A stretch of DNA of 64,000 bases from Nonomuraea sp. PA05 (lineage in GTDB: Bacteria; Actinomycetota; Actinomycetes; Streptosporangiales; Streptosporangiaceae), in NCBI RefSeq assembly GCF_008086045.1, contig NZ_VSEY01000002.1, positions 392,975 through 456,974 of the forward strand. Direction: 5' to 3'. Under the pieces are notes generated by a model. The model worked only from the letters and a program-made list of their open reading frames with translations. It did no database searches and had not been told where the DNA came from. A program made the position numbers and the translations under genes. Of the stretch, positions 39,512 to 47,437 are shown one piece after another. The first letter of the stretch is position 1; every line of letters starts with the position of its first letter.

Positions 39512-40139
39512 TTCTGGTCACCCCCGCAACCGTCTTCTGGCCCACGGACACCGCGGGAACGATCCCTTCGGGCAGGTAGATGTCGACCCGCGAACCGAAC
39601 CGGATGAGCCCGATCCGCTCGGCCTGCTCGACCTTGGCCCCGGCGCTCAGGTACGGCACGATCCGGCGCGCCACCGCGCCCGCGATCTGCACCATCTCGA
39701 TGTCGCCCAGCGTGGTCTCGAAATGCCACACCACGCGCTCGTTCTGGTCACTGTCCTTGTTGAACGCCGGCAGGAACCCACCTGCCACATGCTGCACGGA
39801 GGTGACATTTCCCGCAAGGGGGGCACGGTTGACGTGCACGTTCAGCGGGCTCATGAAGATCGCGACCCGGGTGCGGCCGTCCGGCCACGGGTCGATGCTC
39901 TGCACCACGCCGTCGGCGGGCGACAGGACGCGGCCCTCGCCCGGCGTGCGGTCGGGGTCGCGGAAGAACCAGAGCATGCCCCCGGTGAGCGCGTTCAGCG
40001 GCACCGCCGCGAACGCCCATCGCCGGTCCCGGCGCGTCAGCAGAGCGGTGGCGGCCGCCGCGGCCGCCGTCGGGAGGAGCCACGGGGAGACCCCGCGCGC
40101 GAGCCTCATGCGGCTCGGCTTAGCAGAATCGTCTGACAC
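39498..40139 (-). CDS. psd: phosphatidylserine decarboxylase proenzyme
   Basis: 213 residues of the short (type II) family converting phosphatidylserine to phosphatidylethanolamine. A hydrophobic N-terminal segment (~residues 12-50) is followed by FRDPDRTPGEGRVLSPADGVV, HVNRAPLAGNVT and the self-cleavage site RFGSRVD near residue 185, whose Ser becomes the pyruvoyl group. GTG 40139 is preferred (SDDSAKPSRMRLARG follows) because AAAGG stands six bases upstream; the open frame continues upstream without conservation. Overlaps pssA. Confidence 0.9.
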   Translation of the reverse strand: MSDDSAKPSRMRLARGVSPWLLPTAAAAAATALLTRRDRRWAFAAVPLNALTGGMLWFFRDPDRTPGEGRVLSPADGVVQSIDPWPDGRTRVAIFMSPLNVHVNRAPLAGNVTSVQHVAGGFLPAFNKDSDQNERVVWHFETTLGDIEMVQIAGAVARRIVPYLSAGAKVEQAERIGLIRFGSRVDIYLPEGIVPAVSVGQKTVAGVTRIDRG

Positions 40140-40247
40140 GTACAACCTTTGGTGGTGACTGGACTGGGCGCTTTGCCGTGATGTTACAGAACCAGCAACT
40201 ATTACACGGCACAACTACACAAGCAAAGCGCCTCGAAGCCCATTTCG

Positions 40248-41231
40248 CTAGACCTGCTCCGGATGCGGCTCCTCGCCCTTGCGCGCGTCGATACGGGCCT
40301 TGAGCAGGCTCGCCACGGTGACAATGACCATGGTGGCGCCGATGACCGAGAGCGACACCCAGATGGGAATTTCGGGCGCCCAGGAGACATGGCTGGAGTG
40401 CAACGCCTCCAATACGAGCTTAACCCCGATGAACCCCAGGATGAACGCCAAACCGTAGCTGATGTACACGAGCCGCTGCAGCAGCCCGCCCAGCAGGAAG
40501 TAGAGCTGACGCAGCCCCATCAGGGCGAACGCGTTGGCCGTGAAGACGATGAACGGGTCCTTGGTGAGCCCGAAGATCGCCGGAATCGAGTCGAGCGCGA
40601 ACAGCAGGTCGGTGCTCCCGATGGCGACCATCACGATGAGCATCGGCGTCACCATGCGCTTGCCGTCGATCTTCACGGTGACCTTGGAGCCGACGTACCC
40701 CTCGGTGGTCGGGAAGGCCCTGCGCACCCACCGCAGCACGACGTTCTCGTTGAACTCCTCGTCCTCGCCCTTCAGATGCTGGCGGACGATGTTGATCGCC
40801 GTGTAGACGAGGAAGGCGCCGAAGACGTAGAAAAGCCAGCTGAACCGCTCCAGCGCCGCGGCGCCGAGAGCGATGAAGATACCGCGCATCACGAGCGCGA
40901 GCAGGATGCCGACGAGCAGCACCTTGTGCTGATACGCCTTGGGCACGGCGAACCGGCTCATGATGATGAAGAAGATGAAGAGATTGTCGACACTCAGGCT
41001 GTACTCGGTGATGTAACCAGCGAAGAACTCGCCGGCTCTGTCACCCCCCGAGGTGAACCACAGGAGCACGCCGAACGCCACGGCGAGAGCGACGTAGAAG
41101 GTGACCCAGTAGCCGGCCTGCCGCATGGAGAATTCGCGTGCTTCTCCGCGGTCGACGATCCACAAGTCAATGGCAAGGACAACGAGGAGACCGCCGATGA
41201 CGGCGATCCAGGCCCACAGGGGTTCAGTCAC
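40248..41231 (-). CDS. terC: TerC family integral membrane protein (manganese exporter-like)
   Basis: 327 residues with about nine membrane helices. The TerC signature acids are visible: EYSLSVDNLFIFFIIM near 80 and STDLLFALDSIPAIFGLT near 200, each with a conserved Asp-Asn/Asp-Ser pair. TerC/Alx proteins export Mn2+ or metallate secreted proteins. GTG 41231 has GGAGG six bases upstream, and this SD lies in the 3' arm of a leader hairpin (41235-41269), giving a means of translational control. It is the first gene of its transcript; psd lies 108 bases downstream. Confidence 0.9.
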   Translation of the reverse strand: MTEPLWAWIAVIGGLLVVLAIDLWIVDRGEAREFSMRQAGYWVTFYVALAVAFGVLLWFTSGGDRAGEFFAGYITEYSLSVDNLFIFFIIMSRFAVPKAYQHKVLLVGILLALVMRGIFIALGAAALERFSWLFYVFGAFLVYTAINIVRQHLKGEDEEFNENVVLRWVRRAFPTTEGYVGSKVTVKIDGKRMVTPMLIVMVAIGSTDLLFALDSIPAIFGLTKDPFIVFTANAFALMGLRQLYFLLGGLLQRLVYISYGLAFILGFIGVKLVLEALHSSHVSWAPEIPIWVSLSVIGATMVIVTVASLLKARIDARKGEEPHPEQV

Positions 41232-41234
41232 TCA

Positions 41235-41269
41235 GACCCTCCGGCATGCATGCTTCAGCGCCGGAGGTC
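41235..41269 (-). promoter_or_regulatory. SD-sequestering hairpin of terC
   Basis: Minus strand 5' arm GACCTCCGGC (41269-41260) pairs with GCCGGAGGGTC (41245-41235) with one bulged base; the loop is 14 bases. The 3' arm contains the GGAGG of terC, so the folded form would block initiation. Confidence 0.7.
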
Positions 41270-41378
41270 TCTCCCGCCCGCCATGATCCGCGGACCGGCA
41301 GCCCCGGGGGCCCCGTGGAGTGGGGCTGCACCGTGATGACGAGGCTGTCGCGAAGGGATACTCCCCTCCCTAACCCAG
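41270..41378 (-). promoter_or_regulatory. candidate manganese (yybP-ykoY-type) riboswitch aptamer upstream of terC
   Basis: The leader contains GGGGAGTA (41366-41359) followed by GCGACAGCCTCGTCATCACGG and a strong hairpin GCAGCCCC/GGGGCTGC (41329-41322 with 41305-41298). GGGGAGUA is the hallmark loop of Mn2+-sensing yybP-ykoY RNAs, which commonly precede terC/alx genes. A full covariance match could not be computed here; the closing P1 stem is not obvious. Confidence 0.55.
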
Positions 41379-41380
41379 GC

Positions 41381-41386
41381 AGTATA
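41381..41386 (-). promoter_or_regulatory. -10 element of the terC leader transcript
   Basis: TATACT on the minus strand (five of six to TATAAT), placing the transcript start at about 41374, right before the candidate aptamer. The -35 is weak (TTACGC at 18 bases). Confidence 0.5.
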
Positions 41387-41424
41387 TGAGAACGCGCCGA
41401 GCACGCGTAATCATCCTCGGGGGC

Positions 41425-42483
41425 TTACGCTCGGTACACCCCGAGCACGTTCGTCACGGCGTCGTCGCCGTCGGGCATCTCCCGCCCGCGCCGCCCGGCC
41501 GCCTCCGCCAGTGTCCGCGCAGTTCCCAGCTCTTCCAGCAGCTCTCGTACGGCGTCACGGAACCTCCCCGTGTCCCCGTACGGCACCAGAATCCCGGCGT
41601 CCCCGAGAATCTCAGGAATTCCGCCGACATCCGACGCCACGGCGGGTGTGCCCGTCATCAGCGCCTCCCTGAGTGTGAGCGGCTGCCCCTCCCACCGGCT
41701 CGGCATCAGCAGCGCGACGGCGGCGCCGAGCAGGTCGGGCACGTCGTCCCGGTTGCCCAGCAGCACGACGGGCAGCCCCTCGGCGTCGATCCGGCGCTGC
41801 AACTCGCCCTGCAACGGCCCTCCCCCGGCCACCACGAACAGCGGCTCGCGACCCTCCTGCCACGGCCCGGCCGCGACGTCGAGCAGGGTCTCCAGCCCCT
41901 TCTGCTGGGCGAGCCTGGCGACGGTGAGCACGATGGGCCGCTCTCCCGCCTTCAGTTCGTCCCTGATCTCCTGAGGCGTGCGCTTCGCCGGTCTCGGCAC
42001 GGGCGCCGCGATCAGGGCCGCCCGCACGTCCCTGGCTCCGAGCCGCCGCATCCGCTCGCCCAGGTCCGGCGAGACGGTCAGCACGTGCCCGGCCCGCCGC
42101 GCGACGATCCGCTCCAGCACCCCGTACACGACCCCGACGAACCCGCCCGTGGTGAGCGCGTTGTGCAGCGTCACCACCGGCCCGCGCCGCCCCAGCGCCG
42201 CCAGCGCCCCCGCCCGCAGCCCGTGGGCGTGCACGACGTCGGCGCCCCGGGTCAGCCGCCGGATCGCCAACACCGCCCGCACGTCGTTCACGGGGTCGGG
42301 CCGGTCGGATACGGGCACCTCCACGAACCTCGCCCCCGCCTCCCCGAACGAGAACTGCTCGCCGACGCTCCCCGGCCCGATCACCAAAACCTGGTGGCCC
42401 AGCTTCACCAGGCCCTCCACGAGCATCAGCACATGCCGCCCGGTGCCGCCGGACGCGGTGCCCAGCACGAAAGCCACCCGCAC
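41425..42483 (-). CDS. GT4 family glycosyltransferase
   Basis: 352 residues, GT-B fold. N-terminal FVLGTASGGTGRHV is the acceptor loop, DVVHAHGLRAG near 90, the donor site GERPIVLTVARLAQQKGLE near 190 and the EX7E motif MPSRWEGQPLTLREAL near 275. GTG 42483 is chosen: AGGAGGG ends eight bases before it, while the ATG six codons upstream (42501) contains that SD and has none of its own. Downstream of murJ-like/mraY-like genes on the same strand, so an envelope glycan or lipid acceptor is likely. Confidence 0.85.
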   Translation of the reverse strand: MRVAFVLGTASGGTGRHVLMLVEGLVKLGHQVLVIGPGSVGEQFSFGEAGARFVEVPVSDRPDPVNDVRAVLAIRRLTRGADVVHAHGLRAGALAALGRRGPVVTLHNALTTGGFVGVVYGVLERIVARRAGHVLTVSPDLGERMRRLGARDVRAALIAAPVPRPAKRTPQEIRDELKAGERPIVLTVARLAQQKGLETLLDVAAGPWQEGREPLFVVAGGGPLQGELQRRIDAEGLPVVLLGNRDDVPDLLGAAVALLMPSRWEGQPLTLREALMTGTPAVASDVGGIPEILGDAGILVPYGDTGRFRDAVRELLEELGTARTLAEAAGRRGREMPDGDDAVTNVLGVYRA

Positions 42484-42513
42484 GCCCCGATCCCTCCTCA
42501 TCCGCTCGCCACA

Positions 42514-42600
42514 CCCATCACCGAAGCCGCAGCTTCGCACCGCACCCATCACCGAAGCCGCAGCTTCGCACCACATCCACCGCCGAAGCCCGCGTCCATC
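42514..42600. repeat. tandem repeat upstream of the GT4 gene
   Basis: Two near-perfect copies of a 31-bp unit containing CACCGAAGCCGCAGCTTCGC (42514-42544, 42545-42575) plus degenerate remnants. GAAGCCGCAGCTTC is itself an inverted repeat, so each copy can form a short hairpin. Confidence 0.65.
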
Positions 42601-42653
42601 ACCGGAGCCTCAGCCACGGCGGCACATCCCCGGCCGCAACCTTCACCGGCGCC

Positions 42654-44276
42654 TCACCCGTTTCCGCCCCGCCGCAGCAACCCGGTCACCGCCTCCGCGT
42701 CGGCCCGGTCCACCAGAGCCACCACAGCCCCGCCCACGACCAGCGCCACGACCGCCCCCAGCACGGCCGCCCCCACGTTCGCCCACACACCGCTCACCCC
42801 GAGCAGCGCCACCACCCCGGCCCCCGCCAGGTACCCCAGCACGCCTCCGCCGACCGCCGCCGCCCCGGCCCTGACCAGCCCGGCCACAGCCGCGGCGCCC
42901 CGCGCCCGCACCACGGACCGCAGCAGCAGCCCGCCCCCCACGCTCATCCCCACGCTCATCCCCAGCGCCATCCCGCCGATCTTCCACCCATCGGGCAGCA
43001 CCAGCACGAACACGATCTGGGCGACGATCACGACCCCCCACCCGGCCACCGTCCCCGCCGCGACCGCCCGCCCCCGCCCGGCCGCGTACAGAACCCGGCT
43101 CAGATGCGCGATGAGCCCATAACCCACGAGCCCCGGCGTGAACAGCGCGATGGCCGCCGCCAGTTCCTCCGCCGGAACCTCGCTCTTGTTCGCCAGGAAC
43201 ACCACCGCACCGGGACCGGACGCGGCGGCCAGCACCCCCGCCGCCAGCCCCGACACCAGCACCACGGCCCGGGTCGTGCGCGCCGCCAGCGCCGCGAACT
43301 CCTCAGGATCGTCCGCGTGCGCCGACAGCCGGGGGAACGCGCTGGTGGCGATGGGCACGGCCAGCACCGCGTACGGCACCAGGTAGATCGCCCACGCGTA
43401 GTTGTAGACGGCGATGGCCCCGTTGCCGATCGCGTGGTTCGACAGCACCAGCACCACGATCATGGCCGCCTGCTGGGCGAGGAGCGCCGCGATGCCCGCC
43501 AGCGCGAGCCTGCGCACCTGCCCGGCCACCCCGTCGGGGAACCGTAAGGTGGGCCGCCACCGCAGCCCGAGCCGCGCCACGGGCCCGATCACGGCCAGCA
43601 CCAGCGACAGCACCCCCAGGCTGGTGCCGACCGACAGTGCCAGCTCGGCGGGCTCCGGCAGGGAGCCGGGGTCGCTCGTCCCGCCGCTGAGCGGCACGAA
43701 CAGCAGGTACGCGACGATGACCACGATGCTGGACACCAGTGGCGCGACCGCGGGCCCGGTGAACCGCTTGTGCGACTGCAGCACGCCGTAGAGCACCACG
43801 GCGACGCCGTACAGGGGGATCTGGGGGGCGAAGACGACGAGCATGCGGGTGGCGACGGCGCTCACATCACCGACGTCGCACCCGGCGACGGCGCCGCCGA
43901 AGAACAGCCCGGTGATCGGCGCGGCGAAGACCGCGAGCAGCACGCCGACCGGGACGAGCAGCACGAGCACCCACGTCAGCAGCGCCGAGCCGATCCAGCC
44001 CGCCCGCTCGCGCGAGCCCCGGCCGGCCGCGCCGGCCAGCATCGGCACGACCATCCCCGCCAGCGCACCCCCCGCCACCACCTCGAAGATGATGTTGGGG
44101 ATCTGGTTGGCCGTCATGTAGGCCGTGGACAGGCAGTTGGTGCCGACGGTGCCGGCGAAGGCGTACTGCTTGGCGAAGCCGATGACGCGCGCCAGCACGG
44201 TGATCGCCCCGATGAGCATCGCACCGCCCGCGACGCCCCGCGCCGTCACCGCACCCACCCGGCCTCCCTCAGCCAT
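42654..44276 (-). CDS. MurJ/MVF-type lipid flippase
   Basis: 540 residues with about 14 membrane helices, MOP/MVF superfamily. The first helix region ARVIGFAKQYAFAGTVGTNCLSTAY and ANQIPNIIFEVVAGGALAGM match MurJ, including the Arg in helix 1 and the PN motif. It is probably a lipid II or related polyprenyl-glycan flippase. As this is the non-mviN locus (no trxB/parB context), it may be an accessory paralogue; SteA/SteB/MraY-like neighbours suggest a dedicated lipid-linked glycan. ATG 44276 retained; GTG codons 7-10 are alternatives. Confidence 0.85.
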   Translation of the reverse strand: MAEGGRVGAVTARGVAGGAMLIGAITVLARVIGFAKQYAFAGTVGTNCLSTAYMTANQIPNIIFEVVAGGALAGMVVPMLAGAAGRGSRERAGWIGSALLTWVLVLLVPVGVLLAVFAAPITGLFFGGAVAGCDVGDVSAVATRMLVVFAPQIPLYGVAVVLYGVLQSHKRFTGPAVAPLVSSIVVIVAYLLFVPLSGGTSDPGSLPEPAELALSVGTSLGVLSLVLAVIGPVARLGLRWRPTLRFPDGVAGQVRRLALAGIAALLAQQAAMIVVLVLSNHAIGNGAIAVYNYAWAIYLVPYAVLAVPIATSAFPRLSAHADDPEEFAALAARTTRAVVLVSGLAAGVLAAASGPGAVVFLANKSEVPAEELAAAIALFTPGLVGYGLIAHLSRVLYAAGRGRAVAAGTVAGWGVVIVAQIVFVLVLPDGWKIGGMALGMSVGMSVGGGLLLRSVVRARGAAAVAGLVRAGAAAVGGGVLGYLAGAGVVALLGVSGVWANVGAAVLGAVVALVVGGAVVALVDRADAEAVTGLLRRGGNG

Positions 44277-44328
44277 CCACGTTACGCAGACATCCTGGCA
44301 GGCCGGGCCGACAATCGCGGAACGCGGG

Positions 44329-45192
44329 TCACACGGGGTCGACCGGGCGGCGGCCGAGCATGTCGATGCCGTTGAGCACCCGGTTGCCGGCGATGACCTT
44401 GGTGAAGCTGACCTTCTCCGCCGCCGCCGTCAGCGCCACGACCGTGCCCAGGAGCACGTACCGGCCGGGCCTGTTCAGCCCGGTGACGGCGGCCAGGCCG
44501 AGCAGGGCGCCGAGGGCGTTGGCGCCGGCGTCGCCGAGCATCGCGCGCTCGCCCAGGTCGTCGGGCAGCAGCGCGGCGGCGGCGCCCAGCGGGGCGGCGA
44601 CCAGCGCGGCGGTGGCGGGCTTGCCGCGCAGCAGCGCAGCGGCCAGCAGCGGCCCGCCGGTCAGCAGGGCGACCTTGATGGCGCGGCCGGGGCGCAGGTC
44701 GAAGAGGTTGGCGAGGTTGGCGGTGGCGGCGATGGTGGCGCCGTTGGCCAGCGTGTCGGCGGGGCCGTCGGAGACGAGGGCGGCGGCTGCCAGGCCGCTG
44801 GCGCCGATGCCGAGGATCTTGACGGCGCCGCTGGTGACCTCGCCGCGGGCCAGCGCGCTGAGGTGCCCCTTGAAGCCCTTGGACGAGGTGGTGCCGTACA
44901 GGTCGTCGTAGGCCCCGACGGCGCCGCTGCCGGCGACCGCGAGCAGCGCGGCCGCGCGGACCTTGGGCGGCAGGCCGGGCGTGAGCGCGGCCGCGGCGCC
45001 CGCTCCGGCCGCGAACGCGGGGCCTTCGAGCAGGGTGATGGGCTCGCCGCGGTGGTTCTTCCTGGTCCAGCGGCCGCTCAGGTCGGCGGGCCGGTCGCGG
45101 GTGAACGCCGCGTAGGCGGCGCGGGCGGCCACGGCGCCGATCGCGGCTCCGGCGATGGCGTACAGCAGGCCACGGGCCCGGCTGGCAGGCAT
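44329..45192 (-). CDS. MraY/WecA-like phosphoglycosyl transferase homologue
   Basis: 287 residues, about eight hydrophobic segments. Motifs resembling the polyprenyl-phosphate HexNAc-1-P transferases are present: GAYDDLYG near 95 (Asp-Asp), NLANLFDLRPGRA near 158 and MLGDAGANALGALLG near 212. It is shorter than MraY (~360) and lacks the canonical C-terminal His cluster, so it may be a divergent enzyme. Lies one base after steB and before the murJ-like gene, in the same minus-strand operon. Confidence 0.78.
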   Translation of the reverse strand: MPASRARGLLYAIAGAAIGAVAARAAYAAFTRDRPADLSGRWTRKNHRGEPITLLEGPAFAAGAGAAAALTPGLPPKVRAAALLAVAGSGAVGAYDDLYGTTSSKGFKGHLSALARGEVTSGAVKILGIGASGLAAAALVSDGPADTLANGATIAATANLANLFDLRPGRAIKVALLTGGPLLAAALLRGKPATAALVAAPLGAAAALLPDDLGERAMLGDAGANALGALLGLAAVTGLNRPGRYVLLGTVVALTAAAEKVSFTKVIAGNRVLNGIDMLGRRPVDPV

Positions 45193-45193
45193 G

Positions 45194-46171
45194 TCAGCTC
45201 CCTGACGTGGTGGTGGGTGACGGAGTCGCGGACGTCACCGCGGGGATGGGGGCCGAGGCTCCCTTGCCCACGCCGTATTGGCCGGCACGCCCGGACAGCT
45301 GCTCCCGCAGAGAGTAGACGATCGCGACGCGCCCCACGGGCATGTCGGCGGTATCCACCGTGGACACGCGCTTGGAGACCTCGCCCTCGTCACGTACGGC
45401 GCTGATCGCGTCGCCGGCCGGGGCCGCGGCGTCGGCCGTCCCGGCCAGCACGGCGCCCTGGCTGCCGACGTCGAGCCCGTCGGCGACGGAGACGATGGCG
45501 CCCGCCTGCGTCTCGGCGTTCTCGCCCTCGTACGCCTTCTCCGGCGCGAACATCACCACCAGCGTGGCCCGCTTGACCGGGTCGCCCTCGGTGGTGAGCA
45601 GCCCGCCCGCCTCGAACGTGCTGACGACGTCGGCGGTGGCCGGGTTGGGCGTGCCGCCCTGGGCCTGGTCGGTGGTGACCAGGGTGGCGGCGAGCAGCGC
45701 GGCGGCCCTGTCCCAGCTCGTGGCGGTGGCGGGGAAGACCATGTTGACCGGTTTGAGCTGGTTGACCAGGCCGTCGAGCACGCCCTTGTTCTTGGGGTCG
45801 AAGAACTTCTCGCTCAGCGCGACGCGCCCGGAGACCTCGGCGCCCGCCTGGTCGAGCACCTGCTCGGAGGCCTCGCGCACGGCGTTGCTCGAGCCGGGCG
45901 ACTCGACCAGCAGCACCCGCTGCCCGGCCAGGTCACCGGCCACCAGGTCACCGGTGGCGGAGATGATGAACTGGTCGTTGCCCGCCTCGCGCCCGCGCAG
46001 CGTGTCGATCTGCGCGCGCAACTCGTCGTTGGACGCGGTGAGCCCCGCGGTCACCTCCTCGATGGACTTGACCGCCGGCCCCTGCAACAGCGTGGTGCCC
46101 AGGACGATCCCCACCGCGAGGGCCAGGAAGATCGCGACGATGGAGACGAGGTGGTAGCGAAAATCGATCAC
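45194..46171 (-). CDS. steB: SteB / copper transporter MctB family protein
   Basis: 325 residues. One N-terminal membrane helix (SIVAIFLALAVGIVLGTTLL, residues ~10-29) then a coiled coil (TASNDELRAQIDTLR) and an extracytoplasmic domain. Mycobacterial MctB is linked to copper tolerance; the corynebacterial SteB and its partner SteA act at the cytokinetic ring. The four-base overlap with steA is the conserved arrangement. C-terminus is Pro/Thr/Ser-rich. Confidence 0.88.
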   Translation of the reverse strand: MIDFRYHLVSIVAIFLALAVGIVLGTTLLQGPAVKSIEEVTAGLTASNDELRAQIDTLRGREAGNDQFIISATGDLVAGDLAGQRVLLVESPGSSNAVREASEQVLDQAGAEVSGRVALSEKFFDPKNKGVLDGLVNQLKPVNMVFPATATSWDRAAALLAATLVTTDQAQGGTPNPATADVVSTFEAGGLLTTEGDPVKRATLVVMFAPEKAYEGENAETQAGAIVSVADGLDVGSQGAVLAGTADAAAPAGDAISAVRDEGEVSKRVSTVDTADMPVGRVAIVYSLREQLSGRAGQYGVGKGASAPIPAVTSATPSPTTTSGS

Positions 46172-47364
46172 GAGAAGAGTCCGACCAGCCAGAAGATGAA
46201 TGCGTTCCAGAGGTCTTGCAGGCCGTTCAGCCAGGTGCGGCCGAGAGGCGACAGGCCCAGCGCGACCCCCATGGTGATCAGTGCTGTGATCACGAGCAGG
46301 AGCAGTTGGGAGGTGGTGATGCGGCTGCGGTAGAGCCTGCTGACGCCCTTGGCGTCGATGAGCTTGCTGCCGATGATCAGCCGGGTGAGGAAGGTGCTGG
46401 CCATGCCGGAGCGGCCCTTGTCGAGGAACTCCTCCAGCGTGCCGTGCGTGCCGACCGCGACGATGAGCTCGGCGCCCTTGTCGTCGGCCAGCAGCATCGC
46501 GATGTCCTCGCTGGTGCCGGTGGCGGGGAAGATGACCGCTTCGCGGCCGAGCTGGTGCACGCGCTCCAGGCCGGGCGCCCTGCCGTCGCGGTAGGCGTGC
46601 ACGACGAGCTCGGCGCCGCAGGTGAGAGCCTTGGTGGAGACCGAGTCGAAGTCGCCGACGATCACGTCGGGCAGGTAGCCGGCCTCCAGCAGCGCGTCGG
46701 CGCCGCCGTCCACGCCGACGAGGACGGGACGGTACTCGCGGATGTACGGGCGCAGCGTGGCGATGTCTTCCTTGTAGTGATAACCGCGCACCACGATGAG
46801 GACATGTCTGCCCTCCATGGGGGTGCGGATCTCAGGCACGCCGACTCCGTCGATGAGAAGCTTGCCCTCACCACGAACGTACTCCATCGTGTTGACCGCG
46901 AAAGCCTCGATCTGCACGGCGAGACCGGCGCGCGCCTCGGCCATGGCCGACTCGACGGTCTCCATGGTCTGCGGCTCGCCCTTGCCGACCACGTCGTCGT
47001 CGAGGTAGACGACCCCTTCGCAGACGCGGACGACGTCGCCGTCCTTGATCCGCTCGAACAGCTCCTGGTTGGCGTTGTCGACGAACGGCACGCCGCTGTC
47101 CAGCAAAATCTGTGGCCCCAGGTTGGGGTAACGGCCGCTGATGCCGCTGGCGACGTTGACCACGGCCGCGGCGCCGCACGCGACGAGCGCCTCCGCGCTG
47201 ACCCGGTCAACGTCGACGTGGTCGATAATCGCAATTTCCCCGGGCTGGAGGCGCTTGGTGAGCCTCTTGGTCCGCCGGTCGATTCTCGCCACTGCCGTTA
47301 CACCGGGAAGGCCCTCGACCTTCCTGCCGCGGAGGCCCGGCAATCTGCTTCCCGGAACCTTCAT
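46168..47364 (-). CDS. steA: SteA-like cytokinetic ring / thiamine pyrophosphokinase-like protein
   Basis: 398 residues. An N-terminal domain (GEIAIIDHVDVDRVSAEAL) is followed by a thiamine pyrophosphokinase-like fold with VGVDGGADALLEAGYLPD and VGDFDSVSTKAL, and GTSEDIAMLLADDKGAEL near 290. A single membrane helix closes the protein (LLLLVITALITMGVALG). Rv1697/SteA family. MKVPGSRLPGLRG is used as start; ATG 47373 is also possible. 73 bases after recN, overlapping steB. Confidence 0.9.
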   Translation of the reverse strand: MKVPGSRLPGLRGRKVEGLPGVTAVARIDRRTKRLTKRLQPGEIAIIDHVDVDRVSAEALVACGAAAVVNVASGISGRYPNLGPQILLDSGVPFVDNANQELFERIKDGDVVRVCEGVVYLDDDVVGKGEPQTMETVESAMAEARAGLAVQIEAFAVNTMEYVRGEGKLLIDGVGVPEIRTPMEGRHVLIVVRGYHYKEDIATLRPYIREYRPVLVGVDGGADALLEAGYLPDVIVGDFDSVSTKALTCGAELVVHAYRDGRAPGLERVHQLGREAVIFPATGTSEDIAMLLADDKGAELIVAVGTHGTLEEFLDKGRSGMASTFLTRLIIGSKLIDAKGVSRLYRSRITTSQLLLLVITALITMGVALGLSPLGRTWLNGLQDLWNAFIFWLVGLFS

Positions 47365-47437
47365 CAAGACCATCCTGCCAGAGCGAAACAGCGCGGAGGC
47401 CACGCATGACGCGGCGTGTCCGCTATGTCACCCAGGA

